Under the pieces are notes generated by a model. It made no database searches, was not told where the DNA came from, and was given only the letters and a program-made list of their open reading frames with translations. From positions 372,001 through 436,000 of the forward strand of contig NZ_AHMM02000015.1 in assembly GCF_000243675.2 (NCBI RefSeq): a stretch of DNA of 64,000 nt. Reading direction: 5' to 3'. This DNA comes from Leptospira inadai serovar Lyme str. 10 (GTDB taxonomy: Bacteria; Spirochaetota; Leptospiria; Leptospirales; Leptospiraceae). A program made the position numbers and the translations under genes. Below are positions 26,054-35,679 of the stretch, piece by piece. The number at the start of each line of letters is the position of its first letter. The first letter of the stretch is position 1.

Positions 26054-27673
26054 TTGTCCAAGACCAGATTTATTTTCGTAACCGGAGGAGTTTGCTCTTC
26101 CCTAGGAAAAGGGGTTTCCGCAGCGGCCCTAGGTTGCCTGCTCGAAAGCAGGGGATATACCGTTTCTCTTCAAAAAATGGATCCGTACATCAATATAGAT
26201 CCCGGAACCATGAGCCCTTACCAGCATGGTGAAGTTTATGTTACGGAAGATGGGGCAGAAACGGATCTGGACCTAGGATACTACGAACGCTTTACGAAAT
26301 CCAAGTTCACCCGAAAAAACTCCGTATCCACCGGCCAAATTTATAATACAGTCATCCAGAGAGAACGAAAAGGGGATTACCTAGGAAGAACGGTGCAAGT
26401 CGTTCCGCATATCACGAATGAAATCAGAAATCGAGTTTATACGCTCGCTCGAGAAAATGCCACCGATTTCGTGATCGTAGAAATCGGTGGTACGGTAGGG
26501 GATATAGAGTCGATTCCGTTTTTAGAGGCAATTCGACAGATGAGATACGAGCATGGGCCTACCCACGTTCTATTCATTCATGTGACTTTGGTCCCGACAA
26601 TCACTGTTGCCGGAGAAGCAAAGACGAAACCGACGCAGCACTCCGTGAAAGAACTCCTGGCTTTAGGAATTCAACCTGATATTCTGATTTGTAGAGTAAA
26701 CCAACCGATGAGTAAGGATATGAAAGGCAAGATCTCCTTATTCTGTAACGTAAAGGAAGAAAACGTGATCTCCGCTTCGGATATCAGTACTTCCATTTAT
26801 GAAATTCCCAAAATGTATAAGGAAGAGAAATTAGATCAGGTCGTTTTAAAGACTCTTGGTATGGAGTTGGGGAAATCGAATTTCTCGGAATGGGAAAAGA
26901 TTATCAAAAGTCTTCAATCCGCAAAGCATACCGTTCAGATCGCGGTAGTCGGAAAATACATTTCTCTCCATGACGCCTATCGCTCCGTTTATGAAAGTCT
27001 TTCTCACGGTGGAATCGCTAACGAAGCGAATGTCGAATTCGTAAAAGTCGATCCCGAAAAAGTGGATAAGACGAACGTAAAAGAAGTCCTTAAGGGTGTT
27101 CACGGAATTTTAGTCCCCGGCGGTTTCGGCGATCGAGGAATCGAAGGAAAAATTCTAGCCATCCAATATGCCAGAACCAAAGGGATTCCTTTTTTCGGAA
27201 TCTGCTTGGGAATGCAATGCGCAGTCATCGAATATGCCCGAAATGTTCTAGGTTTGAAGGATGCGAATTCCACCGAATTCAGGCCGGATTCCTCGGATCC
27301 GGTCATTTCATTGATCGAAGAGCAGATGGATATCGATCAAATGGGAGGCACGATGCGTCTTGGATCGTATCCCTGCAGAATCCGCAAGAATACTCTCGCG
27401 TTTGCGGAGTATAAACAGGAATTGATCTACGAACGTCATCGACATCGTTTTGAATTCACGAATCGCTTTAAGGAATCGTTCGAAGAGAAAGGCCTGGTTT
27501 TCTCGGGAATTTCTCCGGACGAAAATCTGATCGAAATCGTGGAAATTCCGGATCATCCCTGGTTTATCGGAGTGCAATTTCATCCGGAATTTACCGGCAA
27601 ACCGACCAAACCTCATCCTCTATTTGCAGGATTCATTCGCGCTGCCGTCAAACTAACTAGGAAGGTTTCATGA
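26054..27673 (+). CDS. pyrG: CTP synthase
   Basis: A 539-residue full-length enzyme making CTP from UTP, ATP and glutamine. The synthetase domain starts [19 protein letters not shown] and includes [21 protein letters not shown]. The glutamine amidotransferase domain has GICLGMQ with the nucleophile cysteine and the HPEF histidine-glutamate near the C-terminus. The start is TTG at 26054 behind a good aaggag; this gives the standard [12 protein letters not shown]. It opens an almost gapless run of genes. CTP is also the co-substrate for activating Kdo, which fits kdsA next door. Confidence 0.97.
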   Translation: MSKTRFIFVTGGVCSSLGKGVSAAALGCLLESRGYTVSLQKMDPYINIDPGTMSPYQHGEVYVTEDGAETDLDLGYYERFTKSKFTRKNSVSTGQIYNTVIQRERKGDYLGRTVQVVPHITNEIRNRVYTLARENATDFVIVEIGGTVGDIESIPFLEAIRQMRYEHGPTHVLFIHVTLVPTITVAGEAKTKPTQHSVKELLALGIQPDILICRVNQPMSKDMKGKISLFCNVKEENVISASDISTSIYEIPKMYKEEKLDQVVLKTLGMELGKSNFSEWEKIIKSLQSAKHTVQIAVVGKYISLHDAYRSVYESLSHGGIANEANVEFVKVDPEKVDKTNVKEVLKGVHGILVPGGFGDRGIEGKILAIQYARTKGIPFFGICLGMQCAVIEYARNVLGLKDANSTEFRPDSSDPVISLIEEQMDIDQMGGTMRLGSYPCRIRKNTLAFAEYKQELIYERHRHRFEFTNRFKESFEEKGLVFSGISPDENLIEIVEIPDHPWFIGVQFHPEFTGKPTKPHPLFAGFIRAAVKLTRKVS

Positions 27674-28524
27674 GCGATCAAACTGCGAGCACAAGGGAGT
27701 TTTTGAACGGAACTAAAATCGGCGAGGACAATCCTTTCTTTTTAATCGCAGGCCCCTGCGTAATGGAAAATCGGGAGCTTCTCGATTCCGTATGCGGCGA
27801 GATGGTGGAAATCTGCGGAGAATTAGGAATTCCTTATATATTTAAGAGCAGTTTCGATAAAGCGAATCGATCTTCGGTGAATTCTTACAGGGGTCCGGGC
27901 CTAACGGAAGGAATCAAACATTTAGAATTCATCAAAAAAAAATACGACGTATCCGTGTTAACCGACATCCACGAGACTTCGCATATTATTCCGTTAAAAG
28001 ACATTTTAGATATCTACCAAATTCCCGCATTTCTATGCAGACAGACCGATTTAATTTCGGAATCCGCAAAAACCGGCAAATGGGTGAACGTCAAAAAAGG
28101 ACAATTCCTGGCTCCTCAAGATTGCAGACATATCAAAACGAAGATCCAAGAATCGGGATCCGAAAAATACCTGGTAACGGAACGCGGAACCACATTCGGT
28201 TACGGAAATCTAGTCTTCGACGGCAGAACGGTCCCCATACTCCACGGGTACGATATTCCTGTCGTTTTCGATGCGACCCACTCCGCCCAACTTCCGGGCG
28301 CTGCCGGAAATATTACCGGCGGTCAGAGGGAATTTATTCCGAGCATGGTAAGAAGTGCCGTTTCTCTAGGTATCGAAGGAATTTTTATGGAAGTCCATCC
28401 TGACCCTGATAAAGCGCTTTCGGACGCCACAACGCAGTATCCGATTTCCAAAATCAAGGCTCTTTTAAAAGAACTGATCGGATTGGATCGATACGTAAAA
28501 CGGGAAATTCTCAATAAAGATTGA
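27670..28524 (+). CDS. kdsA: 3-deoxy-D-manno-octulosonate 8-phosphate synthase
   Basis: A 284-residue aldolase that condenses phosphoenolpyruvate and arabinose 5-phosphate into Kdo-8-P for [35 protein letters not shown] and [15 protein letters not shown] are family motifs. The start overlaps the pyrG stop by four bases (ATGA). The cysteine in AGPC and the RQTDL motif are present, so the enzyme looks intact. Confidence 0.97.
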   Translation: MSDQTASTREFLNGTKIGEDNPFFLIAGPCVMENRELLDSVCGEMVEICGELGIPYIFKSSFDKANRSSVNSYRGPGLTEGIKHLEFIKKKYDVSVLTDIHETSHIIPLKDILDIYQIPAFLCRQTDLISESAKTGKWVNVKKGQFLAPQDCRHIKTKIQESGSEKYLVTERGTTFGYGNLVFDGRTVPILHGYDIPVVFDATHSAQLPGAAGNITGGQREFIPSMVRSAVSLGIEGIFMEVHPDPDKALSDATTQYPISKIKALLKELIGLDRYVKREILNKD

Positions 28525-29171
28525 CCGGCCTCGGTCAATCAGGCGGAACTTTGAAATTTCAGCTCGCCTTTCTAAAAAATCTAGATTCGGAAACCGTCCA
28601 AAAATACAGGATGTTCGGCGGAATAGCGGCCGGCATCGGATTAATCGTAATTTTCTTTCTGGTTACGGGTAAGAAAGAAGCTAAATACACTCGAGTCGAA
28701 AACGAGAAAGAAAGCGGAGCGACAATATCGTTCAGGAATTTCGAGCGGGACCAATATGACGAAAACGGAATTCTCATTTGGAAACTGAAAGCCGAAGAAT
28801 CATATGTGTTTGTCGGAGATGGCAGAACCGTCTTTTATGTCGTCGACTTCGATCAGTACGAAAACGGTAAGTTTAAGTCGAAGCTCACCGGCGATAAGGG
28901 CGAGATCAATCATATGTCGAAGCTAATGGTTCTGAACGGTAACATTCATCTACGCACGGATGAGGGACGGACCTTGTCGGCAAAATCATTGGAATACAAC
29001 ACCGAATCGAAAAAACTTTCCTCGGACGAAGAGGTAGTGGTGGAAGCGGATGGTACCAAAATCAGAGGAATCGGTCTAAGAGCCGATAAGGATCTGAATA
29101 AATTCACCATTCTACATCCGACTGCAATTACGCAGGGAGGATCCAATCCTCTGTCTTCCGCACCGGAGTAA
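28521..29171 (+). CDS. lptC: LPS export protein LptC
   Basis: A 216-residue bitopic protein. One transmembrane segment (about residues 33-48) is followed by a periplasmic OstA-like beta-jellyroll with repeats such as FRNFERDQYDENG, LTGDKGEINHMSK and LSAKSLEYNTE. LptC links the inner-membrane ABC transporter to LptA. The TTG at 28521 overlaps the kdsA stop (TTGA); a second TTG at 28551 just before the basic LKFQLAFLK stretch is possible. Context with lptA, lptB and kdsA supports the call. Confidence 0.85.
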   Translation: MTGLGQSGGTLKFQLAFLKNLDSETVQKYRMFGGIAAGIGLIVIFFLVTGKKEAKYTRVENEKESGATISFRNFERDQYDENGILIWKLKAEESYVFVGDGRTVFYVVDFDQYENGKFKSKLTGDKGEINHMSKLMVLNGNIHLRTDEGRTLSAKSLEYNTESKKLSSDEEVVVEADGTKIRGIGLRADKDLNKFTILHPTAITQGGSNPLSSAPE

Positions 29172-29177
29172 GAACCG

Positions 29178-30515
29178 ATGAAAAATCGACTCGGTTCGCT
29201 TCTTTTCATATCGGCTCTTCTATTCGTAAGCGATCTTTTTTCCCATGTACGTCCCCCTTTGTTATTCTCGCCGGAATCATTGGAACGGAAGCCTATTCAA
29301 GGAATCGGTGAATCCGATCCGACAAAGAAGGAAAGTTTTCCGACGTATTGGGGAGGCAGCACACTGACCCAGGAGGATAAGCAAATCCAAGGATTGAAAG
29401 TCACGACTTTTACTCTTGAAGGAGGCGCCTGGATCCAACATAAAAAGGTAAAGCTTTCCGCCAACCGAATCGAAGTGATCGGGAAGGAAGCATATAAAGC
29501 ATTTTTAAAATACGGCGTCGAAGTGGACGACCAGGAAAACGGAACCACTCTTAAGGCAGGCACGGGCGAATACGATAAATATGCGGAAACCGTCATCATA
29601 AAAGATAGACCAAGGTTATTCTTTAAGGATAAAACCGGAAAAACCACCATCATTGCCGCTCAGACGATCGAAAGGCAGCTTAGTACGAAAATTACGAAGC
29701 TGATCGGCGGAGTGATCATCACTCACCCTGATGTAACTATTTTATGTAAGGAAGCATTGTTTAAAGAATCCGAAAATGTGATTACTACGGATCCGAACCC
29801 ATTTTTACTCTCCAAAGATCGATATCTAACAGGCACGAAGCTTTCTTTCTATACAAGTGAGAATAGAATTCTATTGGAGCAGAATACCGTTCTTTTCCAG
29901 ACTTCCTACGAGAAACGACAAACGGAAAACGGTAAGGAAACGACGGAAAAGATCATTACCATCCTAGAGGGCGATCGATTGGAGAGCAGCAACAACGAAA
30001 ATAAGGAAAGAGTAATCAGTTTAAAGGGGAACTCCACTATTTTCAGAAAGAACGTAAAAATAACGGCGGACGTATTGGAATCGTTAGGAGCGGATTCGCA
30101 CACGATTCGAGGAAGAAAAAACGTCCGGATCCACGACAGGGAGAATTATTTAATCCTTTCCGGAAACATATTGGATTACTTTCGTAAAGAAGAGTATATG
30201 CATGTTACCGACGAAGGTAAGATGGAATTCTTAGATTCGAAATCCGGAGCCGTAACGACTACTATGACGGCTCAAGAGTTCGAACGTTTTCTAGATAAAG
30301 ACGAAACCGTAATACGCGGGAATGTGTTCATAAAGGCAAAAGGTTCTCAAGCGATGGGCGAGTATGCCACTTACTATGAAAAAGATGAGACGATCCATTT
30401 GGAAGGGAATCCTCGGATAGATCGATCCGGCAAGATTTTACGAGCGGGAAAAATCCTCTTTTATCCCAGGGAAGGCCGGGCGATCCTGACGGAAGGAGTC
30501 CATCTAGGAAATTAG
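29178..30515 (+). CDS. lptA: LptA/OstA-like periplasmic LPS transport protein, extended
   Basis: A 445-residue exported protein with a signal peptide (SLLFISALLFVSDLFS). The body is a series of OstA-type strands, for example LKVTTFTLEGGAWIQHKKVKLSA, GKEAYKAFLKYGVEV and the C-terminal MGEYATYYEKDETIHLEGNP. At more than twice the usual LptA length (about 180 residues) it seems to hold at least two consecutive jellyroll units. It lies between lptC and lptB, so a bridge role in LPS transport across the periplasm is likely. It could alternatively combine LptA with an LptD-N-like segment. Confidence 0.8.
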   Translation: MKNRLGSLLFISALLFVSDLFSHVRPPLLFSPESLERKPIQGIGESDPTKKESFPTYWGGSTLTQEDKQIQGLKVTTFTLEGGAWIQHKKVKLSANRIEVIGKEAYKAFLKYGVEVDDQENGTTLKAGTGEYDKYAETVIIKDRPRLFFKDKTGKTTIIAAQTIERQLSTKITKLIGGVIITHPDVTILCKEALFKESENVITTDPNPFLLSKDRYLTGTKLSFYTSENRILLEQNTVLFQTSYEKRQTENGKETTEKIITILEGDRLESSNNENKERVISLKGNSTIFRKNVKITADVLESLGADSHTIRGRKNVRIHDRENYLILSGNILDYFRKEEYMHVTDEGKMEFLDSKSGAVTTTMTAQEFERFLDKDETVIRGNVFIKAKGSQAMGEYATYYEKDETIHLEGNPRIDRSGKILRAGKILFYPREGRAILTEGVHLGN

Positions 30516-30522
30516 GAGACGC

Positions 30523-31248
30523 ATGGGTACGACAATCCGTTGCCAGAACCTCGTAAAGATATACAATAAACGCAAGGTCGTTGACGGGGTAACGTTCGAT
30601 ATTCGAAAAGGAGAAGTCGTCGGATTATTAGGTCCCAACGGGGCGGGCAAGACCACTTCCTTTTATATGTCCGTCGGATTCGTGCAACCCGATTCGGGCC
30701 ATGTGTTCATAGACGACCAAGAGGTAACTGAATTTCCGATGCATACCCGCGCTAAGTTAGGGGTCGGGTATTTAGCGCAAGAGGCTTCGATTTTTAGAAA
30801 GTTGACCGTCGCCGAAAATTTGGAAGCCATCCTGGAAACCCTAAAAATTCCCAGAAGCGAAATCATCAGACGAAGAGACGAGCTACTGTTAGAGCTTCAA
30901 ATTATGCGTGTTGCCAATCAAAAAGGGTATACGCTTTCGGGTGGAGAACGCAGAAGATGCGAAATCGCCCGTTCACTTGTTACAAATCCGGACTTTATCC
31001 TTCTTGACGAACCTTTTGCCGGGGTAGATCCTATAGCGGTTAAGGATATTCAAACGGTAATCAATAGCCTAAAAGAAAAAGGATTAGGAATACTTATCAC
31101 CGACCACAATGTGCGAGAAACGTTAAAAATAACGGACAGAGCATATATAATGCATAGCGGCAAAATTTTGATCGCCGGAACACCGAAGGAACTTGTGAAC
31201 GATAAAGAAGCAAAGCGAATGTATTTAGGCGAGGATTTCAAACTGTGA
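30523..31248 (+). CDS. lptB: LPS export ABC transporter ATP-binding protein
   Basis: A 241-residue ABC ATPase. Walker A GPNGAGKTT, signature LSGGERRR and Walker B FILLDEPFAGVDP are all present, with the LptB-specific AQEASIFRKLTVAENL stretch. It powers LPS extraction together with LptF/G (not in the window). The stop overlaps the GTG of rpoN (GTGA), as the lptB-rpoN order is conserved across many proteobacteria. Confidence 0.96.
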   Translation: MGTTIRCQNLVKIYNKRKVVDGVTFDIRKGEVVGLLGPNGAGKTTSFYMSVGFVQPDSGHVFIDDQEVTEFPMHTRAKLGVGYLAQEASIFRKLTVAENLEAILETLKIPRSEIIRRRDELLLELQIMRVANQKGYTLSGGERRRCEIARSLVTNPDFILLDEPFAGVDPIAVKDIQTVINSLKEKGLGILITDHNVRETLKITDRAYIMHSGKILIAGTPKELVNDKEAKRMYLGEDFKL

Positions 31249-32675
31249 ATTTAAATCACCAACTCGTCCAAAAGCAAACTCAGAAACTGGTAATGACTCA
31301 GGATCTTCGCCAGTCCATCGAGCTATTGCCGCTTTCGACGGTGGAACTTGCGGATAGAATCAGCGCCGAGTTGGTGGAAAATCCTATGCTGGAGGAGGAA
31401 GCCTCTTCCGAAAGGAGCAAAAATCCGGAACTGTATTCCATAGACGATCTTCGGAGAAAAGAAAAAAACGATTTCCTAAAAAATTCGGACGTCGGCTGGC
31501 AGGAATCGTTCAGCATCGATAGACCCCAGACACGCGGTTCGGACGCCTCCGATCGAAATCAAAAATATATAGAATCCTCCCCCAATACTCAATCTTTGTC
31601 CGAGCATCTTCTTTGGCAATTGCGGATTTCCTCACTAAAAGGAAAGGAAATGGAAATAGCCGAAATGCTCATTTCCATGTTGGACGATCGGGGTTTTATT
31701 CCTCAAACTCAGGACAAGCTGGCCGCGGAGATCGGAGTAAGCACAAAGACGATTCGAAAGGTACTGGATCAGATTCATCAATTGGATCCGCTTGGAATCG
31801 GTGCGAGAGATATCCAGCAGACGTTGCTGGTTCAGGCTAAAATTTTAAAGCCCGAAGACATTCGACTGCACGACTTAATCGAGAAGCATTTGAAAGATCT
31901 GGAAAAGCTGGATTATAAAGGAATTTCCAAAAAGATGGGAATTCCCGTGGAAAATGTAGAGGCGATGGCGGCCGAGATTAAGAAACTAGAACCGTTTCCC
32001 GCCACTTTATATACTCCTAAAAAACCCGATTATATTCTCCCCGACGTAATCGTGAGGGAGATCGGCGGGGAATTTAATATTCTGCTAAACGACGAATGGC
32101 TCCCTAAGCTGAAAATTAATAAGGAATATAAGGGTTTCTTAAAGAAGGGCGCAAAAGATTCGGATCGAGAGTATATTTCCACTAAATTAAGTTCCGCCGA
32201 ATGGTTGATTCGTTCCGTCAATCAACGTCGACAAACCTTATACAGGGTCGTATCGGCGATTATCGAGCTCCAAACCGAATTCTTTCGTAAAGGAGTTCGC
32301 TTTCTCAGGCCGCTTACTCTCAAGGATATCGCCGAACGACTAGAACTGCACGAATCCACCGTATCTAGGATCACTTCGAACAAATACGTCCAAACTTCCT
32401 GGGGAATTCTAGAGTTAAAATGGTTTTTTTCTTCCGGGCTTAAATCCAAAAGCTCCGAAGGGGGAATGGAATCGTCCAAAACGATACACGATATGATTCG
32501 GAATCTAGTAAAGGAAGAGGATCCTGAAAATCCCTTATCCGATCAGGAAATTGTCGAGCATATCGAAAAGAAAGGCATCGAAATAGCAAGACGAACGGTT
32601 GCGAAGTACCGTAAAATTTTAAGAATACTACCATCCAACCAAAGAAAGAAAGTTAAATCTTTGGAGGCAAGATAG
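31245..32675 (+). CDS. rpoN: RNA polymerase sigma-54 factor
   Basis: A 476-residue sigma-54. Region I is QKLVMTQDLRQSIELLPLSTVEL; the acidic region II and the core-binding region follow. The helix-turn-helix LHESTVSRITSNKYVQTSWG and the RpoN box ARRTVAKYRKI near the C-terminus recognise -12/-24 promoters. Activity requires enhancer-binding AAA proteins; one (NtrX-like) is encoded four genes downstream. The GTG start overlaps the lptB stop. Confidence 0.96.
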   Translation: MNLNHQLVQKQTQKLVMTQDLRQSIELLPLSTVELADRISAELVENPMLEEEASSERSKNPELYSIDDLRRKEKNDFLKNSDVGWQESFSIDRPQTRGSDASDRNQKYIESSPNTQSLSEHLLWQLRISSLKGKEMEIAEMLISMLDDRGFIPQTQDKLAAEIGVSTKTIRKVLDQIHQLDPLGIGARDIQQTLLVQAKILKPEDIRLHDLIEKHLKDLEKLDYKGISKKMGIPVENVEAMAAEIKKLEPFPATLYTPKKPDYILPDVIVREIGGEFNILLNDEWLPKLKINKEYKGFLKKGAKDSDREYISTKLSSAEWLIRSVNQRRQTLYRVVSAIIELQTEFFRKGVRFLRPLTLKDIAERLELHESTVSRITSNKYVQTSWGILELKWFFSSGLKSKSSEGGMESSKTIHDMIRNLVKEEDPENPLSDQEIVEHIEKKGIEIARRTVAKYRKILRILPSNQRKKVKSLEAR

Positions 32676-32679
32676 GTCG

Positions 32680-33642
32680 ATGTCCGTCCCTGGAATCAAC
32701 GTCGCTAACATACTAAAAGATCATCCCGAACTGGGGTTAAAATTGATAGCGGGGGAAGCCGGCCTGCAGAACCGAATTCATAGCTCGGAAATAAACCGAC
32801 CCGGGCTTTCGCTAACCGGATTTTATGAAAGCTTTGCTCATGATCGCATTCAAATTTTCGGGAAGGGGGAATGGGCATATTTAATCTCCCGAGAAGGGGA
32901 TGGTTTAACCAGGATTGCAACCGAATTCTTTCACTTTCATTTAAATTGCATTATCTTCACGCACGGGAATACGGCCCCGCCGATCTTTATCGAATATTGC
33001 AATCGTCTGAATATTCCCCTGCTGATTTCCGATGTCTCCACTCATAAATTTATCACCTTAATTTCGCAAATTCTGGATAGGAGTCTGGCTCCGAGGACGA
33101 TGAGACACGGAGTCTTAATCGAAGTTTTCGGAATCGGAATCCTTCTCTCCGGTAAAAGTGGAGTCGGGAAGAGTGAAACCGCCTTGGAATTAATCGAACG
33201 AGGCCATAGACTCGTCGCGGACGATATGGTTGAAATTCGACGACTATCGGAAAGTTATTTGATCGGTACTTGTTCGGACCTGCTTCGCCATCATATGGAA
33301 ATCAGAGGGCTCGGAATATTAAATATTAAAGATATATTTGGAATAGGATCCGTACGGGACCATAAATTAATCGAATTAATCATACATCTAGAAGAATGGT
33401 CGGACGACAAGGAATTCGATAGGACCGGATTGGAAAATCGCACCGAGGAAGTTTTAGGCGTTTTAATTCCTTTGATCAAACTGCCCGTTCGTCCGGGCCG
33501 GAATATTCCGATTATCGTAGAGACCGCCGCAATGAATCAGAGACTAAAAAAATTAGGTAAGAATGCGGCAGCGGAATTCAGTCAAAAATTAAACATCTAT
33601 TTGCAGCAAGGTAAAGTTGAGAGAAATCCACCTCAAAATTAA
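32680..33642 (+). CDS. hprK: HPr kinase/phosphorylase
   Basis: A 320-residue bifunctional enzyme that phosphorylates and dephosphorylates HPr on its regulatory serine. The C-terminal kinase core has the P-loop GKSGVGKSETALELI (about residues 157-171), LVADDMVEI, and the family signature MEIRGLGILNIKDIFG. The N-terminal domain (about 1-130) is the non-catalytic HprK_N. It overlaps ptsH by 26 bases. No PTS permease is in the window, so a regulatory rather than sugar-uptake role is likely. Confidence 0.96.
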   Translation: MSVPGINVANILKDHPELGLKLIAGEAGLQNRIHSSEINRPGLSLTGFYESFAHDRIQIFGKGEWAYLISREGDGLTRIATEFFHFHLNCIIFTHGNTAPPIFIEYCNRLNIPLLISDVSTHKFITLISQILDRSLAPRTMRHGVLIEVFGIGILLSGKSGVGKSETALELIERGHRLVADDMVEIRRLSESYLIGTCSDLLRHHMEIRGLGILNIKDIFGIGSVRDHKLIELIIHLEEWSDDKEFDRTGLENRTEEVLGVLIPLIKLPVRPGRNIPIIVETAAMNQRLKKLGKNAAAEFSQKLNIYLQQGKVERNPPQN

Positions 33643-33883
33643 TGAAAATAGCACGGGAATGCATGCACGCCCCGCCTCCGTCTTTGTAAATTGCGCGTCA
33701 AAATTTCCCTGCGAAGTTTTGGTTTCTAAAGAAGGCGTCGAAGTTAATGGAAAAAGTATCATGGGATTGATGATGTTGGCGTTAGCGCCCGGGCAAGAAT
33801 TTTCCATCAAGGCTACTGGAGAAAAGGAAGGAGAGGCGATCGACGCTTTATCCAAACTTGTGGCCGACGATTTTGCGATATGA
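33617..33883 (+). CDS. ptsH: HPr phosphocarrier protein
   Basis: An 88-residue HPr. H16 in GMHARPAS is the EI-phosphorylated histidine and S47 in NGKSIMGLM is the HprK target serine. Both are intact, so it can be the substrate of the upstream kinase. The start is TTG at 33617 within the end of hprK; no ATG gives the conserved N-terminus. It overlaps the next gene by four bases (ATGA). Confidence 0.95.
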   Translation: MREIHLKINENSTGMHARPASVFVNCASKFPCEVLVSKEGVEVNGKSIMGLMMLALAPGQEFSIKATGEKEGEAIDALSKLVADDFAI

Positions 33884-35673
33884 ACCTTTTTCCTATTAGG
33901 AATGAGGAAAATCGCTACTACCTACGCGATCTCGTTATCCTATGCGGCGTTATCGTAGTCGCGATCATCCTAGCCGAGCTGCTTCATTTTCGACGATCCG
34001 ATGAATCCACGTTTGTGGATCGTGTCTTAGTATATATCTATTATACGATCCCTCTATTCGCTCTCGCCCTCGCGATTTCATATTTATATAGGAATAAAAG
34101 AAATCTAGAAACCGGTAGACTGAGAAGTTCGATTCGATATCGACTGTCCTTAGCTTTTTTGTTTGTGGCAATGCTTCCGTCCATTCCGGTATTCTTTCTT
34201 TCCTCGAACGTTACGAGTCGTTTATTCGAAGGATTTTACGGGCTCGATATCGCTCAAGCCTTGGATGCGGGGGATTATTTCATTACGAAAGAGTATCAGG
34301 ACGATCGCAAGGATCTGCTTATCAAGGCTCATTTACTTCAAAATCTAGTAAAAAAAGAAAACACAAACACCAGTCTTCTTACTTTGCGGGCCCATGAATT
34401 GAATCTTATTTCAAACCCGGGGTATTATATAGGATGGTATGAGAGCGAAACTCCGATCATCGAAAACCATTCCCTCAGACTACCTCCCAGCCGCTCCGGA
34501 TTCCTTCCTATCGATGGGGAATCCATTCTGGAAAATCTTTCCGTAAGCCCGACGCATTCGTATTATTTTCTAAAAGTTCCGTCTCCGGATCCTGCGAAAT
34601 ATCTTCTAATCGGAAAAAGAATTTTTGTCGGAGAAGAGGAAAAAGCATATTCGATTTTAAACACTAGGAAGAATTATCATAAGGCCGATCTCGCAAAAGA
34701 AAAACTCCCGTACGAACTCAGAATCACAATAAGTCTTATGATTATCGTCGTTTTTCTTCTTTCGATTTTTTTCTCGTTGGTCTTCGCCCGAAAAATTTCC
34801 CGTCCCATTATCGATTTAGCGAACGCAACCCAAAAAGTCTCCTTGGGAGATACCGACATTAATCTTCCTTTAACCGAAGGGGGGGAGATAGGGGCATTAG
34901 TGGAATCCTTCAATCAGATGGTTAAGGATCTAAAGTCCAAAAATCGAGAATTGATGCATATTCAAAGGGTAGCCGCCTGGAAGGAAGTCGCGCAGAGAAT
35001 GGCGCACGAAATTAAAAATCCGTTGACTCCCATCCAACTCTCGGCCGAGCGAATCAGGAGAAAATTGGATTCTAGTGTTCCGCTACCGTTTCACGAAATC
35101 GTAAACAAAGGAACCGAGACGATCGTCGGCCAAGTGAAGATACTACAACACTTGGTAAACGAATTCTCCGAATTCGCCAGGATGCCCGCACCGAGACTGA
35201 TCAACCAGAATTTGGAGCCGATCATATTGGAAAGCGAAAAACTATACGAGCATACTCCGGGAATTCAAATCGAATTGAACCTATCCAAGAATTTACCTGA
35301 GATATTTTTGGATAAAAAATTATTCCTAGGAGTCATGAATAACCTATTTAAGAATGCCGTAGAGGCGATCGAGAGAAAGAAAGCGAAAGGTGAACTAGGG
35401 ACGAATGCGGGAAGAATTCGCGTGTCTACCAAACTCGAAAGAAGAATCATGCGAAAGTCCGTCGTATTAACGATAGAGGATAATGGAACAGGAATATCGA
35501 GCGAATACCGGGCCAAAGTATTCGAACCGTATTACTCGACAAAAGAAGAGCATACGTCGGGAATAGGACTCGCGATAGTTCAAAAAACAGTGATTGACCA
35601 TAGCGGTCATATCTCCGTAGATTTATCCGAACTGGGCGGTTGTAAATTCCGAATCGAACTCCCGGTCGCTTGA
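33880..35673 (+). CDS. ntrY: NtrY-like membrane sensor histidine kinase
   Basis: A 597-residue sensor. Three or so hydrophobic segments (about 15-35, 50-68, 88-108) and a periplasmic/extracytoplasmic region lead to another segment at about 290-310. A HAMP domain (ISRPIIDLANATQKVSLGD) follows, then the H-box RMAHEIKNPLTPIQLSAERI with H376, and HATPase motifs NNLFKNAVEAI, DNGTGI and GIGLAIVQKTV. This is the NtrY family layout. It is followed after six bases by its likely partner ntrX, and preceded by rpoN-hprK-ptsH. The signal sensed is unknown. Confidence 0.9.
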   Translation: MNLFPIRNEENRYYLRDLVILCGVIVVAIILAELLHFRRSDESTFVDRVLVYIYYTIPLFALALAISYLYRNKRNLETGRLRSSIRYRLSLAFLFVAMLPSIPVFFLSSNVTSRLFEGFYGLDIAQALDAGDYFITKEYQDDRKDLLIKAHLLQNLVKKENTNTSLLTLRAHELNLISNPGYYIGWYESETPIIENHSLRLPPSRSGFLPIDGESILENLSVSPTHSYYFLKVPSPDPAKYLLIGKRIFVGEEEKAYSILNTRKNYHKADLAKEKLPYELRITISLMIIVVFLLSIFFSLVFARKISRPIIDLANATQKVSLGDTDINLPLTEGGEIGALVESFNQMVKDLKSKNRELMHIQRVAAWKEVAQRMAHEIKNPLTPIQLSAERIRRKLDSSVPLPFHEIVNKGTETIVGQVKILQHLVNEFSEFARMPAPRLINQNLEPIILESEKLYEHTPGIQIELNLSKNLPEIFLDKKLFLGVMNNLFKNAVEAIERKKAKGELGTNAGRIRVSTKLERRIMRKSVVLTIEDNGTGISSEYRAKVFEPYYSTKEEHTSGIGLAIVQKTVIDHSGHISVDLSELGGCKFRIELPVA

Positions 35674-35679
35674 GTCATA

